64,000 nt of DNA, from the NCBI GenBank assembly GCA_003260075.1, contig QLIY01000001.1, positions 186,001-250,000 of the forward strand. Reading direction: 5' to 3'. Origin of the DNA: Phallusia mammillata (taxonomy: Eukaryota > Chordata > Ascidiacea > Phlebobranchia > Ascidiidae). The position numbers and the translations under genes are program-made. Shown one piece after another: positions 36,501-46,230 of the stretch (position 1 is its first letter; each line of letters opens with the position of its first letter). The notes under the pieces were generated by a model, which saw only the letters and a program-made list of their open reading frames with translations, was not told where the DNA came from and made no database searches.

Positions 36501-36604
36501 CACCTAAATACACACCTGAGCCAGTCCATGTGTTCAAGATGGACGGAACTGACGATACATATGTCAATGAAGCATCAAACCAATTTTACAACATCAAGCA
36601 ATAA
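17397..36604 (+). CDS. Integrin alpha subunit with I domain (gene B, complete)
   Basis: Complete alpha chain: 29 exons summing to 4026 nt, 1341 aa. Residues 1-20 are a signal peptide (hydrophobic [10 protein letters not shown] core), followed by the FNID start typical of mature alpha chains. Approximate layout: propeller blades 1-2 to residue 175, I domain 180-380, rest of the propeller to 690, thigh/calf to 1215, membrane helix about 1234-1257, then an 83-residue tail. The gene starts 1.7 kb after the stop of gene A on the same strand. Length is within the usual range for I-domain alpha chains (about 1150-1200 aa) plus a longer ectodomain and tail. It needs a beta partner encoded elsewhere. 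The nearest described group is, by inference, the ascidian-specific I-domain alpha integrins; I cannot assign an orthologue. Confidence 0.93.
18799..18985. repeat. Direct repeat in a gene B intron
   Basis: The motif 'aaaccggctaaaaccagtt' followed by 'tgaactggaa' occurs near 18819 and again near 18944 with few changes, about 125 bp apart. Origin unknown. Confidence 0.4.
19574..19990. repeat. Degenerate minisatellite, about 31-34 bp unit
   Basis: About a dozen tandem units built on 'tttaggattcgaaccc' followed by 'ttgattttaaatag', strongly diverged between units. It fills the intron just before the first I-domain exon of gene B (20057). Confidence 0.7.
20057..22824 (+). CDS. Gene B: I (VWA) domain exons
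   Basis: Exons 20057-20234, 21353-21509, 21985-22082 and 22631-22824. MIDAS residues are intact: LVDASNS (D-x-S-x-S), [13 protein letters not shown] for the threonine, and [11 protein letters not shown] for the aspartate. The helix and MIDAS loop sequences [16 protein letters not shown] and [10 protein letters not shown] are identical to gene A, while the regions between differ strongly. The metal site is therefore under constraint while the surface has diverged, as expected if the paralogues bind different ligands. Confidence 0.92.
20940..21100. mobile_element. Foldback MITE, GACGTCGAAACGTC family
   Basis: Inverted arms: 'agtttataaagctcttctgg' on the left and 'ccagaagagctctataaact' on the right, one mismatch apart. 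The core is 'ctgatgaaggcgacctgtat' followed by 'aggacgtcgaaacgtc'. It ends 'atgcctgacagcaatagctt'. Confidence 0.7.
22165..22295. mobile_element. MITE-like element
   Basis: Shares 'agacacggacttgaaga', 'gatgtagaat' and 'gggcaaacgtttcggcaaaaacaattgtcat' segments with 1510-1640 and 1690-1800 in gene A, so the same family sits in both paralogues. Ends are not defined. Confidence 0.5.
22999..23370 (+). mobile_element. tRNA-derived SINE, composite of two copies
   Basis: A body segment ('gtgccgtgatcgctgatctg', 'cttcagggctgatcccagtt') is followed by the linker 'actacgaagctgacatgtgc', then a tRNA-like head at 23198-23270 and a second body. The head has a full cloverleaf: acceptor GCCTGTG/CGCAGGC, A box, B box GGTTCGAATCC, and a perfect anticodon stem GAGTC/GACTC. 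The loop CCGGAAA lacks U33, and no long variable arm fits the Ser-type anticodon GGA. Confidence 0.75.
23601..26713 (+). CDS. Gene B: beta-propeller (FG-GAP) exons
   Basis: Exons 23601-23671, 23874-24033, 24318-24403, 25268-25525, 25988-26194 and 26574-26713. Three cation-loop repeats: [30 protein letters not shown] and [15 protein letters not shown]. The 25268 exon is 33 nt longer than its gene A counterpart and adds a Cys pair (YSCAGCMHD), which is absent from gene A. Confidence 0.9.
24430..24640 (+). mobile_element. tRNA-derived SINE copy
   Basis: Linker 'actacgaagctgatatgtgc', then a tRNA-like head at 24515-24587 and the start of the body ('tagcctatgccttgtcatat'). The acceptor stem is decayed compared with the 23.2 kb copy. 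Confidence 0.7.
25049..25192. mobile_element. GC-rich foldback element (MITE-like)
   Basis: About 40-bp imperfect inverted ends: 'gggtgacactaaaccgctga' on the left and 'tcagcgttttatggtcaccc' on the right, each followed inward by (G)GGCGGGAC-type repeats. An ambiguous base at 25149 lies in the loop side. Its base composition is far richer in GC than the surrounding intron. Confidence 0.55.
26755..26960 (+). mobile_element. SINE copy, 5' truncated
   Basis: Begins within the tRNA-like B box (gtgggttcgaatcccaccgc) and continues through the whole body to 'cttcagggctgatcctagtt'. It starts about 40 bp after the donor of exon 26574-26713. Confidence 0.7.
27144..27154. other. Gap filler joining duplicated intron ends
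   Basis: Separates 27043-27143 from its copy 27155-27256, immediately before exon 27274. Confidence 0.8.
27274..33958 (+). CDS. Gene B: thigh and calf ectodomain exons
   Basis: Exons 27274-27422, 28090-28244, 28310-28407, 29057-29173, 29655-29781, 30041-30187, 30809-30900, 31152-31241, 31695-31803, 32545-32661, 33118-33240 and 33821-33958. They encode beta-sandwich sequence with paired cysteines and many N-glycosylation sites. The donor after 27422 reads AG|GCAAGT, a GC-AG intron; the homologous gene A exon has the same 149-nt length and a GT. The acceptor before 33118 is AAG. Confidence 0.85.
27590..27770. mobile_element. Foldback MITE, GACGTCGAAACGTC family
   Basis: Core 'ccctgatgaaggcgtctgat' with 'aatcgaaacgtcgg' and the 3' end 'ttatgcctggtagcaacagt'. 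It lies head to tail with the next element, in the same GC-AG intron. Confidence 0.65.
27820..28080. mobile_element. Foldback MITE abutting a splice acceptor
   Basis: A perfect 20-bp inverted pair: atcaagtttgtagagctctt at 27845-27864 and its complement at 28061-28080. The inside holds the 'gaagacgatcgaaacgtcgg' core and an unrelated GC-rich insert around 27890-27960. Only nine bases separate the right arm from exon 28090. Confidence 0.75.
28431..28479. other. Gap filler (49 C)
   Basis: In the gene B intron after exon 28310-28407; sequence on both sides is unique. Confidence 0.7.
28729..28888. mobile_element. Foldback element with long inverted ends
   Basis: Left arm from ctgcagacagt through actgtttcgacctgtaaggt and tcatcagtgcagctggtg; the right arm is its near-complement ending ctgcag. 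Arms are about 55 bp with a loop of about 50 bp. Confidence 0.65.
29375..29645 (+). mobile_element. tRNA-derived SINE, near full length
   Basis: Head at 29390-29462 with acceptor, A box and B box, then body to 'cttcagggctgatcccagta' and 'atgaattgtgttcatcctaa'. The element ends about 10 bp before the acceptor of exon 29655, so it has been tolerated next to the splice site. Confidence 0.75.
30494..30584. other. Gap filler (91 C)
   Basis: In a gene B intron; the poly-proline frame running through it is not a gene. Confidence 0.75.
31325..31430. mobile_element. Foldback MITE, GACGTCGAAACGTC family (partial)
   Basis: Contains 'attaccctgatgaaggtgct', 'gggacatcgaaacgtctgca' and 'aaaaactgctggaagagc'. 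Confidence 0.6.
31861..32041. mobile_element. hAT-like MITE with 8-bp target duplication
   Basis: Ends CAGTGGTGGGATT and AATCCAATCACTG. Flanks tatacaac (31853-31860) and catacaac (32042-32049) match at 7 of 8 bases. It is the same family as 42008-42187. Its right part is repeated at 32180-32280 across a gap filler, so both alleles carry it. Confidence 0.75.
32170..32179. other. Gap filler joining duplicated MITE ends
   Basis: Separates 31946-32169 from its copy 32180-32395. Confidence 0.8.
33426..33435. other. Gap filler joining duplicated intron ends
   Basis: Separates 33332-33425 from 33436-33536. Confidence 0.8.
34251..36604 (+). CDS. Gene B: membrane helix and long cytoplasmic tail exons
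   Basis: Exons 34251-34355, 35692-35820 and 36353-36604 (TAA at 36602-36604). The helix is hydrophobic from [20 protein letters not shown] to LILYK. The tail starts [12 protein letters not shown], so GFFKR has become GFFEN. It continues for 83 residues with acidic and proline-rich sequence and three recognisable peptide motifs: [15 protein letters not shown] (PPxY type) and DDTYVNEAS (Y-x-N type). The gene A tail is about half as long and has none of these. Confidence 0.9.
34632..34641. other. Gap filler
   Basis: Ten C; no duplicated flank seen. Confidence 0.65.
34738..35153. mobile_element. TIR element (CAACCAGTGTTGCCAGGT ends)
   Basis: Inverted ends of about 18 bp, caaccagtgttgccaggt and acctggcaacactggttg, enclose 'aaaagtagcccaatt' twice. 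The CAGTGTTGCCAGG core looks hAT-like, but I see no matching 8-bp target duplication, so the class is uncertain. Confidence 0.6.
36216..36227. other. Gap filler joining duplicated intron ends
   Basis: Twelve C, of which two belong to the copied 'ccatggcatgcatacaacgc'. Copies: 36109-36215 and 36226-36278. Confidence 0.8.
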
Positions 36605-36937
36605 AGGAAGCTTCCAGAAATTTCGACAAGAAAAATGGAAAATGAACCGATTTTTTTTGTTAATATGGTAGTCACAAATGGAATCCTACCATGTGGACTT
36701 TGGATTACGAAAACACATTTCTTTTTATTTTTCATGTTAAATGTACCTTTATTTTGTTAACTGGTGTTTTTATTGTATTGCCAGTATTTCTGCAGTCTCT
36801 TCTTATTTTTCAAATATATTCTTTAACAATGGCTACAAAAATATGTGTAAGATCAGCCTGATTTTCACTTAGAATGATTTTCTACAAAAAAGGTTTTGTG
36901 AAACAAACGAAATTAACACCAAAAAACAAATATTACA

Positions 36938-36943
36938 AATAAA
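36938..36943 (+). terminator. Candidate poly(A) signal of integrin gene B
   Basis: AATAAA about 335 bp after the stop codon at 36604, in AT-rich sequence that otherwise shows no coding potential. Confidence 0.4.
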
Positions 36944-38028
36944 TTACCATCCATTATCACAAGGCATAAGTTGATTTAAATCCAATAATATTCCATGGCC
37001 AACGTACACATATAGTCAATTTTTGGTTATCAAAACACTTGGCACTTGGCAATCAATGTTTGTCTCACTCTGTGTGCTTTGTATCACTAAAAACAAATTA
37101 GGTTAGTTGTCACAATACAAAAGTGGCTTAAAAAGTCTGTCAAAATCAACGAGATTAAAACGAGATGTTTGCTAGATTACAAACACATTTAACAAAATGT
37201 TATATAAAGTAAAAGCATATTTGTTCATGAATCAAACTTCATGTTACAAAGTAATAATAAAATAAACTCTTACCACAGTTCTTATAATACCACACTTTAG
37301 CAACCAGTGATGTAGATAGATTTGTGAGCAAATACAAAAGTATTCTAAATTCCAAGTAGATTCTATCTAACATTTTTTTATATATCATCTTTGAAATTAT
37401 TCTGCCAAAATTTTGAGGTTTTTTGACAACCATGAGTCCGGTACTTATTCCTCCAGTCTTCCTCCGTTTGCCTGAAATCCTGTTTTGATAAAAGTGCTCA
37501 AACAAGGTTAAGGTATTAGGTATTAATTACGATGTACAAAAGCAATCAGGACAAACAAAAAAACTTTACAGTCCAAAACCTAAAAATCACCTAATTTTCT
37601 TTATTTAATCCGGCGCATCAAAATCTTCACAGGTTTCTCGTGAAAAGTGCTTGGTATGTATTAAAACTAAAATGTTGCTTGTTGTGGGTGTCTTTTAGAT
37701 CAGTAAAACCGAAAATGCATCACATATTTCATTAGGTTGCTTTGGTATTTTGATGCAAGAACGTAAAACAAAAACTTAGCGTGTTTACATTTCTGTTGCA
37801 TAGGATTTGGAAAATGCGTCACCGAAAGTGACGTCCATCATCTGCTCTGAGCGCCAAAATTTATTTTCGAAAAAATAATGTCTTCCTAATAATCAAAATA
37901 AATAATTTTGAGCACTTTTTCGTTGACAAACAGCAGTTAAAATAAATTCTCTAGGAAAACGACTTCAACTGTCAATTATTTTGTTTTGCAAGTTAAAAAA
38001 TATTTCTTAACGACCGCTACAGTTAACG

Positions 38029-38035
38029 GTAAACA
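38029..38035 (+). promoter_or_regulatory. Forkhead-type site upstream of the VWA3-like gene
   Basis: GTAAACA about 290 bp before the start codon, matching the core bound by FoxJ1-type factors that drive motile-cilia genes. A single 7-bp match is weak evidence; the interest comes only from the expected ciliary role of the gene. Confidence 0.2.
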
Positions 38036-38325
38036 AGTTTGTTGATAGTAACCGGATCCTTTTCTCCTAAAGTCCATTGTGTCCGGGTCTGTCAGAAAAA
38101 CTGTATTTTAGGGGAAAGTTTGTAAACTTAAAAAACAATTTTGTGAAAATTCTGATTTTGTAAACACGCTTTTCTTTTCATTTTAACACCTTTTTTAAAT
38201 GTAGTCTGTAAAACGTAGGACTACAACTTGTGCAAGTGCAACCTTTATCAATGCAGGTTTTTTAGGTTTAGGTTTTCTAGATATTGACTTTCTAAAACAA
38301 TTCCAGTTTATTAAAACTGTACGAG

Positions 38326-41300
38326 ATGGAGGAAATTCTAGACAATGCCCAGTTTTTAAATGGTGCTGACATGTAAGTGAATGTAAAAATGTCACTGAAT
38401 AACTAATTGAAAGTGTAATTCGCATTTTTAAGTCATGTTAAATTTAGCAAATATATACAAAAACCTAATTTTCCCACCACTACAATGGTGCCTTAGTTGC
38501 TTCATAACACATATGTAAACATTTGTAGTTCCAGCCAATGTGATGAAGCAAAGCATTTTGGAAAGCGGAAAGCTTGGAAAATGGATTCACTGGACAGACT
38601 TTCTATAGTTCCACAGTCAGACTTAATAGTTACCCATGTTAATCAAACTCTTGATCTTCAGGTATTTAGATAAATATATTGAAAAATGACATGGTTTATT
38701 ATTGAAAAATCTTAGAAAATTCTTATCATTAGTGATATGGCCATTCTCGTTTTAAGTATAATTTAATTGCTTTGTTATAAGGTATAATATTTTTTATTAT
38801 CCACAAAAGCAGTGGGTTTGTGTTGGTGCAACCATTGTGCCATTACCTTTTTGCACTCCATAAACCTACTTTCAACTTGGTACCTGTTAAGTGTTTGTTT
38901 GTGTGTGTATGTGTGTAAAATATATACTCACTATAAAGCCAAGAAACATTTTATTATTGCATTCAGAAAGCGAAGGCATTCAGTGCTGTTCCCAACAAAA
39001 GTCAAACCTCTGAAGAATGGTTGAGCAACCACAGTATTGAACACCAGAAGTTAACTCTGAAAGACTTGTTGCAAAGAGGAAAACAAGTCAGGTGAGTACA
39101 AAGTAATAAGTAAATCCTTCAAGACCTAAAACAATCCTGTTTTTAATTGTGGCAATGAATATTTGCAAAGTGTTTTAACATTTCGCTGGGACTTGTTTGG
39201 TAACACTAATCAGTGTTTTCTGCAAAGGAGTTAAATAAATCATTTTAAAATGTTTTTTGTTCTTGTTTTTTTCTTGTAGGAAAGCTGGAGAAGGAAAACA
39301 TCTGGTGTTTGATGCCACTGTAATTACAGAAATAGAATACAAGCTTAATGTGTAGGTTTATTGATGTATTTGTAGTTTCTTTATCATTCAGTATTTTTTG
39401 TCTTGCGTAAAGTTCTTTTATTGTACTCAATTGAATGTATCTTTAATTAAAATAGCCGTTCTTGGCTCTATGTTTTAGCGCAATTGAGCAATACCACAAA
39501 AGAGTCAAATGGCTGTTGGAGGGGAGCAAAAAGGTAACAAGGTTGAAATGAAGACATAAAAATGGTTTGCCATATGTAAACTCTTGTGTTTTAGCTTTTT
39601 GGTTTGGTAAAAGGAGATAGAGTTGGGGTTTTAATCGACTCTTCCGATGCCAACACAGGATTTGGTCGTCTTCAAGATTTTCAACAATCCTTATTGGTCA
39701 GTACCACAACTTGGAGTTGTATCTAACCTTTGTGTCCTGCACTGTATGGGACAGCTACTTTGTTTGATATAATTAGGCTGGTGGGCCATGATAGCAATAT
39801 TCTGTGACTTAGTTTGTTTGGATTTTCTGTTTTAGCATCCAATCTCTGTCTCCTGTACTATGTATGCCAGGTTCTTCCTATAATGCAGTGCTTCTCAGCC
39901 TGTGGTAGACGCAAGGTTGAGAACCACTGATTTTAATGAATCTGATAGACCATGCTAGCAATATTTTGTGACTCAATTTGTTTGGATTTTTTTGTTTCAG
40001 TATTTGATTGATGAGCAACTCCAGCACAAGAAATCTCTTTACCTCTTAAGTTTTGGTTCCGAACCAGAAAACTTGTGGAACCATGCAAGGGATGTTAATA
40101 TTAGAATGTAAGTCATAAAATATAAAAGCCATGTTTGTTCATTGTCCAGAAGACTGGTAGTTTTAAAATTGGGTAACCAAAAATTTTATGCAACTGTGTT
40201 CTCTTGAATTTAGTCTTTTTTACTATTAGGTACCGCCTTAATGAATAAAAATTCATACAATACAAATTCTACATGTTGTAGTTAATATGTTTCTTTCATG
40301 CAGACTGGAGGAAGCGCGAGATTTCATCCGAGGTCTGCATCCCGCTGGAGGTTGCAATCTTCTCAAAGCATTCAAGAAGATTCTGAAAGTCAAGAAGTTA
40401 AACTCGATTCTAATCATTCTTGGAAACTGGTGAGTTTCCATCAAATTGGTTTAAAATTTGATGTCATTGTGTTCAAATGAATAAGTCATACTTGCCCTTT
40501 TTATTAAACAACGATATAATGTGTTCTTGGGGATAAAGGTGTATAAAACTTATTTGTTGGAGGTTTTCCAACCATAAATGTAAAACACTAAACACTTAAG
40601 TCCTTTAACAGACAGTCAGTTCTTAGCTTGTATAAACACTACATATGTCTACCTTTAATGTAACTCTTGACACTGTTTAGTGTTGGCCAGATTTAAAAAC
40701 CACAAGCTAATCACTAATTTGTTGTTAACGTTTTAGTCCTGACCAGACCTCCAATGTGTTGTTCGATTACATCCAACAATGTTTACTCGGTAAGAAACTT
40801 CCAATTCATGCTGTGGCGTACGATACGAGCAACCATATGACCCATGAGACACTAAGGAAACTGGCAGAATGCTCGAACGGTCGATACCACTGCTTCAATT
40901 CATCAGATGATAGAGAAGTTTACAAGGTTCACTTTATGCCTGTGTTTAACTGGTTGCTTTTTTACATGTCATTTTCAATACATAAATTGTGGCGATTCTC
41001 TTGGGTTTTCTCATTGATGTGGTGTAAAAAATCTCATTCTCATGAATTTAAATACATAAAACTAAAAGTTTTTTGCCATAAAAATGTTTTCTTGGTGCAG
41101 TACTATGTAAACTAAACTCTGATTAAACTCGATGATTTTTATTTGCTGTTGCAGAATGTAAAGTTTCATATTTCCTTACTAAGACACTGTTTACATTAAA
41201 AAATTGAAAAACTCGTTTAAATTTAAATGTGCTTTTAGAGTTTCGACATTCAGTTGTTGCTTCGTGAAGCTCAGCGTTCAATCGACGTCATTTCAAAGAT

Positions 41301-41813
41301 CAAACAAATGCGAACAGGAATGTTAGGGGATGCTTTGATCAGTATTGAAAACGAGGTGGGACTGCTTTGCAAAAACCTTGCCACTTTAACACCTAAAGAT
41401 AACTGACATTAATTATTTAAAAAATTAGAAGCACTAAGCATGTTGTTAGTATATAAGTTTATTTGCAAAGTAACTTTCAGTTTGCAAGCCATGTAATTTA
41501 AAGTTCTGCTTGTGATAAGGAGTTTGATTAAGTGTATTCATAAGCTTATCTTGTTAGTATCAAAAAAATAATTTGTGCAATACTGTATTACCTAAACATG
41601 TTGGTGTTATACGAGTGAGATCATAGTCAAAAAGTTTTAACTATGTTTTAGATTTCTATGGAAGTGAATAGACTTTCGACAGCGAGATTTTTGCCCCGAC
41701 CTCCAAACCACCATCGTCCACTCAGCATTGAAACTCCAAACTTTCATCCAGCGCCCTCAAGTGAATGGCTTGCTGAAAATGGACTTAAAGCGAGAAGTTT
41801 AAATCTTTTTCAG
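38326..41813 (+). CDS. VWA3-like gene: N-terminal region and first VWA domain
   Basis: Exons 38326-38372, 38529-38661, 38967-39091, 39280-39351, 39479-39533, 39595-39696, 40001-40107, 40304-40429, 40737-40926, 41239-41355 and 41652-41813. The N-terminal part has the EEWLSNHSIEHQKLTLKDLL block typical of the family. The first domain has DSSDA where D-x-S-x-S would be, so metal binding is doubtful. Its later strands (SILIILGNCPDQTSN, HAVAYDTSN, LAECSNGRYHCF) follow the VWA fold. Confidence 0.85.
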
Positions 41814-44800
41814 GTAAAATAAAGTTTCCCACAATAATGTATCAATGCCTTTTTAGTTGTTTTTTGTCATTTCTAATCTTTAGTCAAAGCTAATAACTTT
41901 ATGCGCATCATTATGTGTAAAACTCTGTATAATTGGCAGCATTTAAAAACAACATATACTAAGCAATTAATGAAACATTTATATTCTAAAAAATGGTGGA
42001 TCATGTTCAGTGGTGGGATTCAAATTTTTTGTCAGTCGGTTCTATCGCAAAAGTCATATTTTTCAGCTGGTTCTGTTACAAAAAGTCCATTGACAGTAAC
42101 CAGTGATGCTAACCGGTTCGCTGATCTCCTAAAATTTTGTGAGACGGTTCTATAGAACCGGTGCGAACCGACTAGATCCCACCACTGATCATGTTTAACC
42201 CTTGTTTATTTGACTTATTTATCTCATCTTAGATCCTGGCACCCAACGCTTTTGACCCAGTACAAGATTTCATCCCAATCTTACGGAAGTCGGTCGGATC
42301 TAAAATACATGGGCAGGCGATGCAACAGTTTGAGTGGCATGATGGAAGTGTGAAAAATGTTCATGTTGATGTGGCTATGCTTTATGAATATCAGGTGAAT
42401 AGGTCCAAATACATCAGTCTTTTGGGGGTTCCCATCTGGGAGTAATATTAAGTCAATATTTGTATAGGATTGGTGTGCTAAGGAAACTTGTTACAAAATT
42501 TGTAACTTTTACTCATGCCAAGAGACCAATAGGAGATAAAAGGTTGGAATCCTCTGTACTAGACAATTCAAAATCACCCATAGGTTATATATTTTCTAAA
42601 TTACTTTTTATTTTTAACTAGAAACAACTGGGATCGGCAGTGAAGGCATTTGAAAAGCGAATCGAATGGCTCGCATCTGGAAGTCGAAGAATTTGGGGAA
42701 CAATTTGTGAAAAGCGGTCAGTTCTAGTCAAATTTGTTACCTGATAAAAAGATTATTAAACAACAAAATCCTTGGAACATAATGCTGTTTCCACATGCTC
42801 AGTTTTCTAATACAGAACAACTAAAGAATTACTGTAACATCGGTCCCACTCCTCTCTGGTTTAGAAATGTAACTTCGACAAAGTACTTTCAAAATATAAT
42901 TAAACAGAATACCTTCTTCGCTTGCATTTAGCTGAATTATCAAGCTCTCATCAAGACATTTTTATCCCATTTTTTAGTGTAATTTTTCTGGTCGACACCT
43001 CGATATCCAACAAAGCTTATGTTATTCACATCCAACATTCACTGAGACTGATGATGGAGCAACAAATCGCAAACAAGGAGGCGTTCAACATCATTGCGTG
43101 AGTTTATATTCTCTATGTACACACTGTTGCATCTCACATTGTGACATTGAAATGCTTGGCACAGGTTTGGAAGTCATCCAAAGATGTGGAAACCTCATAT
43201 GGTAAAGCCATCCCCAGAAAACCTTCAAGCAGCATGGCGGTAAGTTTCTTTCTGTTAGTCGATGGTTGAGCAGTCAGTAGGCTGTCTCGACATTCTTTCT
43301 ACTTGGTGGAATGTTTGTCCGCAGTATGTTACTTTACGCCCTGCTCAACAATAAACCTAGCATTTTCCCCTGAGCTTGCTGTTTATTCTGTTGTAGTATG
43401 TTGCCACCATTCAAATGTCCAGGCAATGGGTGAGCAGCCAGCGGACTGTTACACAACCATTAGGCCTCTACTCACTTAGTGGATTGTATATTGGGCAACA
43501 TGATATTATGTTCTGCTGTCTGTTTCTCCATGCCATACTCGCATACTGCAGAAGTAGCCAGCAGTAGCTGTTTACTTCATACTCAGTTGTAAACAAGCAT
43601 AGCATTATCTATCTCAGGGATCGCCTGGCTTGAAATGTTAAAAAATAAAAAGAAATGTTATCATTTTGAAACATTTGTACACCTGCAAACACTGAACAGA
43701 ATCTCTTTACACCAATTAACAAAAAACGTACCGGAGCTGCAACGCTAAACAATATTGACAGTACCAGGTTTTAAAATGAACTAAATTGCTGTTTTAGCTT
43801 CAAAAATTATCATCCATAATATGTATTTATAGTTGGGTTCAGAACCTAGAAGCATTCGGAAGTCGCAATCTGCTCTCTGCGTTCCGAGCTTCGATTGAGA
43901 ATGAGGAGGACATTAAACTTTATGGTGGCCCACAAGGCTTGTACCTTTTTACCAGCGGCATCCCTGACCAAGAGGAGGTCAGTGTTTGTAATAACATTAT
44001 GAGTGCTGAGTTTGTATTAGAAAACATTTACATACATCAAGCATCAGTAGTTGGTTCTTCTGAAGTGTCATAAGTCGATATAAAAAGGTTTGAACAAGCA
44101 TAAGTGCTTTAATAAAATAGATGGTTGAATGCTGCTGACATTACTGGACTACAATTTTTATTGGCAGCAACATTATCTGCCCATAAAACTGCAGTCAATG
44201 TGTACTTGTGCCCGCAGTTGGCATTATATAGAAGTAATAACTTGAATTCCTACTTTTATTTTTTCAGGATGTGGTTTGTTCATTTGTCAGTGAAACATGC
44301 ATTGGATGCGAACTTAAAATCCACTGTGATTTGTTCAGCATCGACGATTACAGTGTGAGTGGCAATATAATTAACAGCTGAAATTATAACAAAAAAATAT
44401 TGAAAAACTCTTGATTTGGTTACGACAAGAAATGGATCAGCCAGCATAATTGTAAAAACATGATGTTTTAGCAATCCCTTTGTCACTCTTAAAAAAACTT
44501 TTTTTTTTAATCAAAACATTGTCAAAATTTTTCAAACCATAACTTGTGTATGTTTTTGAGATATATACTCTGGTTGAATGTGTAATATATTATAAGATAA
44601 TTCCTTATTGTGGTCAGAAATTCATACATGCTGTGTCTAAGCTTTTTATGCTGTGGCCGATTATTGTAAACAATGTTTTCTCCCCCCCCCCCGAACTTAA
44701 AATCCACTGTGATTTGTTCAGCATCGACGATTACAGTGTAAGTAACAATAGAATTTACGGCTGAAATAATATGAAAAAATCTTTACTGATTCATGTATTA

Positions 44801-46162
44801 AAACTACTACTGATTTATATAAACTCTTGATTGAAACATTTTCATTTTTAAAAAACCATGACTTGTGTACCTATTTAAGTTATGAAATACTGGTTAAATA
44901 AAGAAGTATATTATAAGATAGTTCCATATGGTGGTCAGAAATTCTTATATGCTGTGTCTAAGCTTGCAATACTGTGGCCGATTATTGTAAATAATGTTTT
45001 TGCTGCCACAGGTTTCTGAATCTGAATTGCCCAGCAGATATGCCACAATTCAACAAACAGCTGACTATCTCCGCAACCTGGCTCACTGCAGTGGAGGTCG
45101 ATTTCATTGGTTTCGTGAAACAGGTGAAACAATTCATACATAAACAACAAGTTGTATTGTACAGTGTATATGACTTCGCATATAGCAGTTTTGCCAGTTT
45201 GATGGTGAGAATCTTATATTGACTTGAATAGTGCATTTGAATCCAACTCATAGGCATGATTTTTGGTTCGTGGTCTTACTGCATAACGCCAATCGAACAA
45301 CTTCAGTTTTATCTTCGGTTGCATCAGATGAATACATTATATGTTGTCTGAATAATATTGCCACTAAAAACAATGAATTTGGGCAAATCAATTCATACAT
45401 AACCCAAGACTTCAACCATCATTTCTTACTACCAGGAATTGTTGAAAGTGATGACATCATCATGTTGACATGTGAAATGGACCGAGCTGTTTATTTTTCC
45501 AACCGATGTTCACAACTGGTCGACTCTGTCAAGGAAAGAGACGGGCTGAGAAGAGAACAGATGGCATTGAAACAACTGGTGAGTGTAGATCAGGGTTAGC
45601 CACCACTTGGACACTCTTTACTGCCACGCGTACCACAGGTTGGGAACCCATGGTGTAGATATCACATTATAGGTATAAGCAAATATTTTTGCCTGTATGA
45701 CAAAATGTTTTTGTCATGGTATTGAAAAACATTTTGGTACAGTACTTAAGATTTACCAGCAAAAGCACTTTATATTATATCATAACACTTGACACTTATA
45801 CCAATAAAGAATGTTGTATGATTTGAACTTGGCATTTGTTTTTGGTTTCGACTTGTTTCTGTAGCTCTCACTCTTTGTAGCAGCATTGTATCTGTTTCAA
45901 AACTTCTTTGCTCTGTGTGTTCATTATACTGTTGAGTTAGATTAAAAAAAGGATTTGCAATACATCCACACTTTATTTATCTTTCCTATTTTAACTGAAT
46001 TTGGATTGTTTTTTAGATGTTGTGTGATGGTCCCACCACTGCAAGAAAGAAAAGACCTGAAACTCCAAAACAAGTGGAATTTATCGAACCCAGACCGACA
46101 GCATTGACCAGAGCTAGAATGGTAAATAACAAATCATTATGAACTAGTTTGAAATTATTTGA

Positions 46163-46230
<68 letters not shown>

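Larger units (their letters stand above)
36605..38325. other. Intergenic region, integrin B to VWA3-like gene
   Basis: Contains the gene B 3' untranslated region and the upstream region of the VWA3-like gene. AT-rich; no convincing coding frame, RNA gene or repeat found. Confidence 0.5.

Noticed and set aside
39886-39929. A further hAT-like mini element (cagtgcttctcag…gagaaccactg)
   Set aside because: The ends look right but it is only 44 bp and I see no matching 8-bp flanks, so support is too weak.
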